Shown here: piece after piece, positions 60,997 through 64,000 of the stretch
How the letters are laid out: every line of letters starts with the position of its first letter
Numbering within the stretch: the first letter of the stretch is position 1
DNA from: Gerris lacustris
Taxonomy: Eukaryota; Arthropoda; Insecta; Hemiptera; Gerridae
Direction: 5' to 3'
DNA length: 64,000 nucleotides
Assembly: GCA_951217055.1 (NCBI GenBank)
Contig: OX578286.1
Coordinates: forward strand, 9,278,033-9,342,032
Program-made: the position numbers and the translations under genes
Notes under the pieces: generated by a model
Database searches by the model: none
Seen by the model: the letters and a program-made list of their open reading frames with translations, nothing else
What the model was told of the DNA's origin: nothing

Positions 60997-61779
60997 AGAG
61001 TACTTGGACGCAAGTACTTCCCTGTTTTTTTATTTATTTTTTTTTTTGCTATTTAAGCTGAGGAAATATCGTATCAAATTAAGCAAAAAAAACTTGAAAA
61101 CAGGCCGTCATTACCTTAAAACTTTTGATATGTTCATTTTCAAGCATCACTAAAACAAAGACCAACAATCAAAACTTAGTTCAACAATATACCCAAATTA
61201 GAGCTTTGTTGATTAGACCTACTAAATGCTGTTGAAATAATTTAACCAATAAACTTCGCACATTGGATGCTGTAGAAATAATTTTAATAATAAACTTCAT
61301 AGCAACTCAATGTTTAGAGTTTAAGAGATTTAACTTATAACTTTTAATAGCGCATTATTATCTGTACATGTATTCATTTAAAAGTTGAGAGTTGAAAATA
61401 ACAAATTATCTACTTTAGAACTAAAGTATTTATCTATATTTTATTGCACTTAAACAACACGTAAAACTGAGTGAAAGTAAATACGAGCTTTAAATGTTGT
61501 TATTATGTGAAGAAAGGATTGAAAATGGCAATTTTGAAGAGCGAAGCATAAGGGTCTGTCAGTTTCGTAAAAAAGAACTGTAGATACTGTAGTATTCACC
61601 TTCTGGTTTAATGCTGGTGGTATTTTCACACAATGGTTGTTAGTAAATCATTTAAAGAATTAAGGAGGGAGGAAAAGATCGTTTAGCTAAAATAACACAA
61701 AAGCTTTTTGATGTTTGTAAACCATAGAGCAATTACAGTTTAACTAAGATTTGTCGGTGGCATTGCACCCTCGAGGTTA

Positions 61780-62600
61780 TTGTTAGTATACTTACTAGCT
61801 TTGGGAGGAAGAAAGTACAGTGTGGTGATTTAACAGGACCTACCAGACCCTCTCGTGTTGTCTAAGCCCTAATGGCTTTCCGTGGGGGAGCCAAAAGAGC
61901 CATAAGGGAGAGAGGAAGGAAGAAGGGAAAGTGCAAAGTGGTTATGGTAGAGACATTTAACAGATAGTCTACCTCCCGGTGCGATGCCCTAGAGCCATCT
62001 TCAAACTCTCCCTTTCCCTAGCTACCTTTAACAGGAGCCATTAGAAGCTTGGTCCCTTTAAAACCTTTCTAGTGCGAGTGAGAAAATCCAAAGGTAAGGG
62101 TGTAGGAGAGAGTGAAAATAGCTAGCGTGTCTGCAAACAGTCGCGAGAGGGAGTCAGTGAAAATGGGGATAGCATCGTGTTCCAGACCGAGGTGTTTCTC
62201 ACTGGCAAACTACTCACCGAATCCTCCACCTAAAACCGACGTTTCAGTCAAACCAAACTTCCACTCCCTCCTGCAAAACAATCATCTCGAAAACAACCCC
62301 CAGAGGCTTTCGACAAGGTTTACCTCTTCAGAATTCTCAGCAAACCCAGAAGGCTTGTAAACCCAACCCTCTATCCAGAGTACACAAGGACTAAATGCAA
62401 CGACCTACATCTCACCTACCAACCGTGACGATATCGTCCTCAAAACCAATCCTCCCGAAAGCAAATGCAACAAACAAATTCCTACAAGCGTCATCGATAC
62501 AAATCCCCCCCTTCTCGAGGCAATTTACTCAACCGAACTCTCCGGCTTTTAGCATAGACAAACACTGGAATCCTGAAATGAATTGAGACCGACCGACTTC
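61780..62600 (+). other. GC-rich coding-like segment, possibly 5' part of a decayed retroelement
   Basis: A GC-rich stretch with plus-strand frames at 62112-62360 and 62395-62586. A frame between them also reads for about 57 codons (62367-62538) without a stop. The proteins are Ser/Pro/Asn-rich and not recognised. Layout and composition could suit a LINE 5' UTR plus ORF1 start, but no domain supports it. Confidence 0.3.
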
Positions 62601-62809
62601 TACTAGACGATTCTCCTCGGCTCAAACGTAACTGCTACTCGCAAAACAGATTCCAATAGCTGCTTTAGAAACAAGTTAGACCAAACACTAAAATCCACCA
62701 GCAATATAAACAAGTAACTAATACATTCTACACCCTAAAACAACACTATTAACATCCTATAAATCTATAAATAATAAGAAAAGAAAGATAAGGTGTCAAC
62801 AAATTAACC

Positions 62810-63039
62810 TATACTCTTTTTTACAATTATTATTAACTTTTGACAGCGCGGGAAAATCGAAAAAATGTGGAGGAGAGCCAATTAAGGCACTGGATTTTGA
62901 ATTCGAGAAGGTCGGGTCATCTAGAAAAATAAAAAGTCATCGGCCCCACCCTTCCCACAGGCCTAGTGACTTTATTTTTTCCTTATATAAGTTGGCTAAT
63001 CTGAGTGTCAAAAGTTAATACTAATTGTAAAAAGAGTAT
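62810..63039. mobile_element. MITE with nested palindromes, 230 bp (copy 2)
   Basis: Terminal inverted repeats of about 34-36 bp (ATACTCTTTTTTACAATTA then ATTAACTTTTGACA at 62810-62845, inverted at 63006-63039) enclose a core starting GCGCGGGAAAATCGAAAA and ending TTGGCTAATCTGAG. The core matches the 54080-54304 element over about 160 bp, including the inner AATAAAAAGTCA/TGACTTTATTT hairpin. Confidence 0.85.
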
Positions 63040-63796
63040 AACACTGGTAATGCTAAACTAACAGGGGGCCAAATCTGACACTTTGAAACATCCCAAATCA
63101 AGATATATTCCATCAAACTTTTGGTTAAAAGATGCGTTTGCAGCTTGTCAACGTGAACCTTTAACTTTAGTTTTAAAATGAAAAACTGTATAATTATGAG
63201 TGGATGGTCTATTAATATTAAAACAACAAATACAATCTTTACTTGCTTCTTCATCAGGTATATTGATAAAAAATAAAAACACAAAAACAGTGAGGATTTA
63301 AACCTTTAAGACAGGTTATACACAGTGTTTTCGAATGAGTAATTAGACAAAATAAAACTAAACAAAGATTTACAATTCAAGGCTCTCTTCTTTCCTTCAT
63401 TTTTCCAATCTTATAACGAAATATGAAATGTACCAGGCGATATATATATAAAAGGTTACGGAAGAAGCAAACAAAAATGTAATCACAACTCATTATTGTT
63501 TTTGGTAAACTTTAGGATATGTTGTAATATCGAAAATCTAAGCCGAAATCCAAACAGAGTGTCGCTATTATTATATAATTTTTGTTTTCGGACTGCTGAA
63601 ATAGCTTGTATGAATTATCGTTTGTAAAGGATGTTTTATTGCGCCAATATATTAAGAGTTTGGTCCAATTAATAATCGGTCTAATTATATATTTATTTCT
63701 ACTGTAATGCTGAGCAGTTTTTTGACTTTTTATAATAAAATACAAAATTATTAAAATACGATTTTATTTATACTTTCTCCACTCTATTATTTTTGG

Positions 63797-63832
63797 GTAC
63801 TTCTTTGCATTGTTACTACCCAATATTTTTTT
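63797..63832. repeat. Single diverged terminus of the CTTCTTTAG family
   Basis: TACTTCTTTGCATTGTTACT followed by ACCCAAT resembles one end of the family. No right-hand partner is visible before the next repeat begins. Confidence 0.5.
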
Positions 63833-63849
63833 AGAATATAATTATTTGG

Positions 63850-64000
63850 CTGAATTGAACGAGTTGATACGGTCGAGAATCGTTTGGCGGCACAACTTTG
63901 CTTAATTTATACACTTGAGAGATTATATCCCTTTGTCAAACAGTGCATTTGTATGATTTAAACATTTAAGAAATTATATATGTATGATTTGTTCATAGGA
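63850..64000. mobile_element. Partial copy of the 19.7-kb TIR element, cut by window end
   Basis: GTCGAGAATCGTTTGGCGGC, CACAACTTTGCTTAATTTAT and ACACTTGAGAGATTATAT match the terminal arm of the 19728-21060 element with scattered changes. The sequence continues out of the window. Confidence 0.75.

Larger units (their letters stand above)
43949..64000 (-). other. Sequence upstream of the first recognised LAR exon, probably intron
   Basis: The acceptor TTCTCAG before exon A closes an intron whose donor is not visible in the window, so Ig1 lies at least 20 kb away or in a short exon I missed. The stretch contains dispersed transposons and minisatellites only. Parts with nothing assignable include 44570-45320, 46090-46990, 48350-48900, 50900-51850, 52970-53850, 56345-57410, 59040-59700, 61000-61780 and 63040-63800. 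Confidence 0.5.

Overview
The window is intron-rich, AT-rich animal DNA. It has no bacterial-style gene layout. It holds long TA and CA microsatellites, many minisatellites, many short inverted-repeat transposons and decayed pieces of metazoan transposons. Only two host coding exons are recognised. Both are on the minus strand and encode the two halves of one immunoglobulin domain, matching the second Ig domain of the LAR-type receptor protein tyrosine phosphatase (Drosophila Lar; vertebrate PTPRF/PTPRD/PTPRS). The exon sequence looks arthropod. The base composition and repeat load would suit a crustacean such as a caligid copepod, but that placement is a guess.

Layout: exon A (43748-43948) and exon B (29079-29189) are joined by a 14,558-bp intron with GT/AG borders and matching phase. 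Everything else reads as intronic or intergenic DNA: at least 20 kb upstream of exon A and 29 kb downstream of exon B, in gene orientation. The two exon B junctions fall where vertebrate LAR-family genes place their alternatively spliced mini-exons (inside Ig2 and between Ig2 and Ig3).

The most interesting mobile element is a 1.4-kb Transib-like transposon (31828-33235) inside the LAR intron. Its two 38-bp terminal repeats are each a CACAGTG heptamer, a 23-bp spacer and an ACAAAAAT nonamer-like block, the layout of a V(D)J recombination signal. It is flanked by a 5-bp GC-rich CAGCG duplication and carries a broken minus-strand remnant resembling the C-terminal part of Transib transposase, a relative of RAG1. 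It interrupts an 84-bp minisatellite.

Other mobile DNA: a 5'-truncated LINE inside a 71-bp minisatellite (47.6-48.3 kb); a 448-bp non-autonomous Helitron (58.4-58.9 kb) inside a foldback element; a decayed mariner (54.75-55.3 kb); a broken BEL/Pao pol fragment (55.6-56.3 kb); tRNA-like and 5S-like fragments; and many MITE or foldback families. These include a pair of ~0.53-kb elements (12.2 and 26.8 kb), a modular TIR family (29.3-30.0, 45.9-46.1, 47.0-47.2 and 63.8 kb), two MITEs sharing a core but with different ends (54.1 and 62.8 kb), and a 180-bp-arm snapback between TA arrays (28.1-28.6 kb).

Tandem arrays are spread across the window with periods of about 20, 25, 29, 35, 63, 67, 71, 84, 86, 88, 102 and 164 bp. 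Most long open frames are repeat artefacts. No rRNA operon, convincing intact tRNA, CRISPR or bacterial gene was found.
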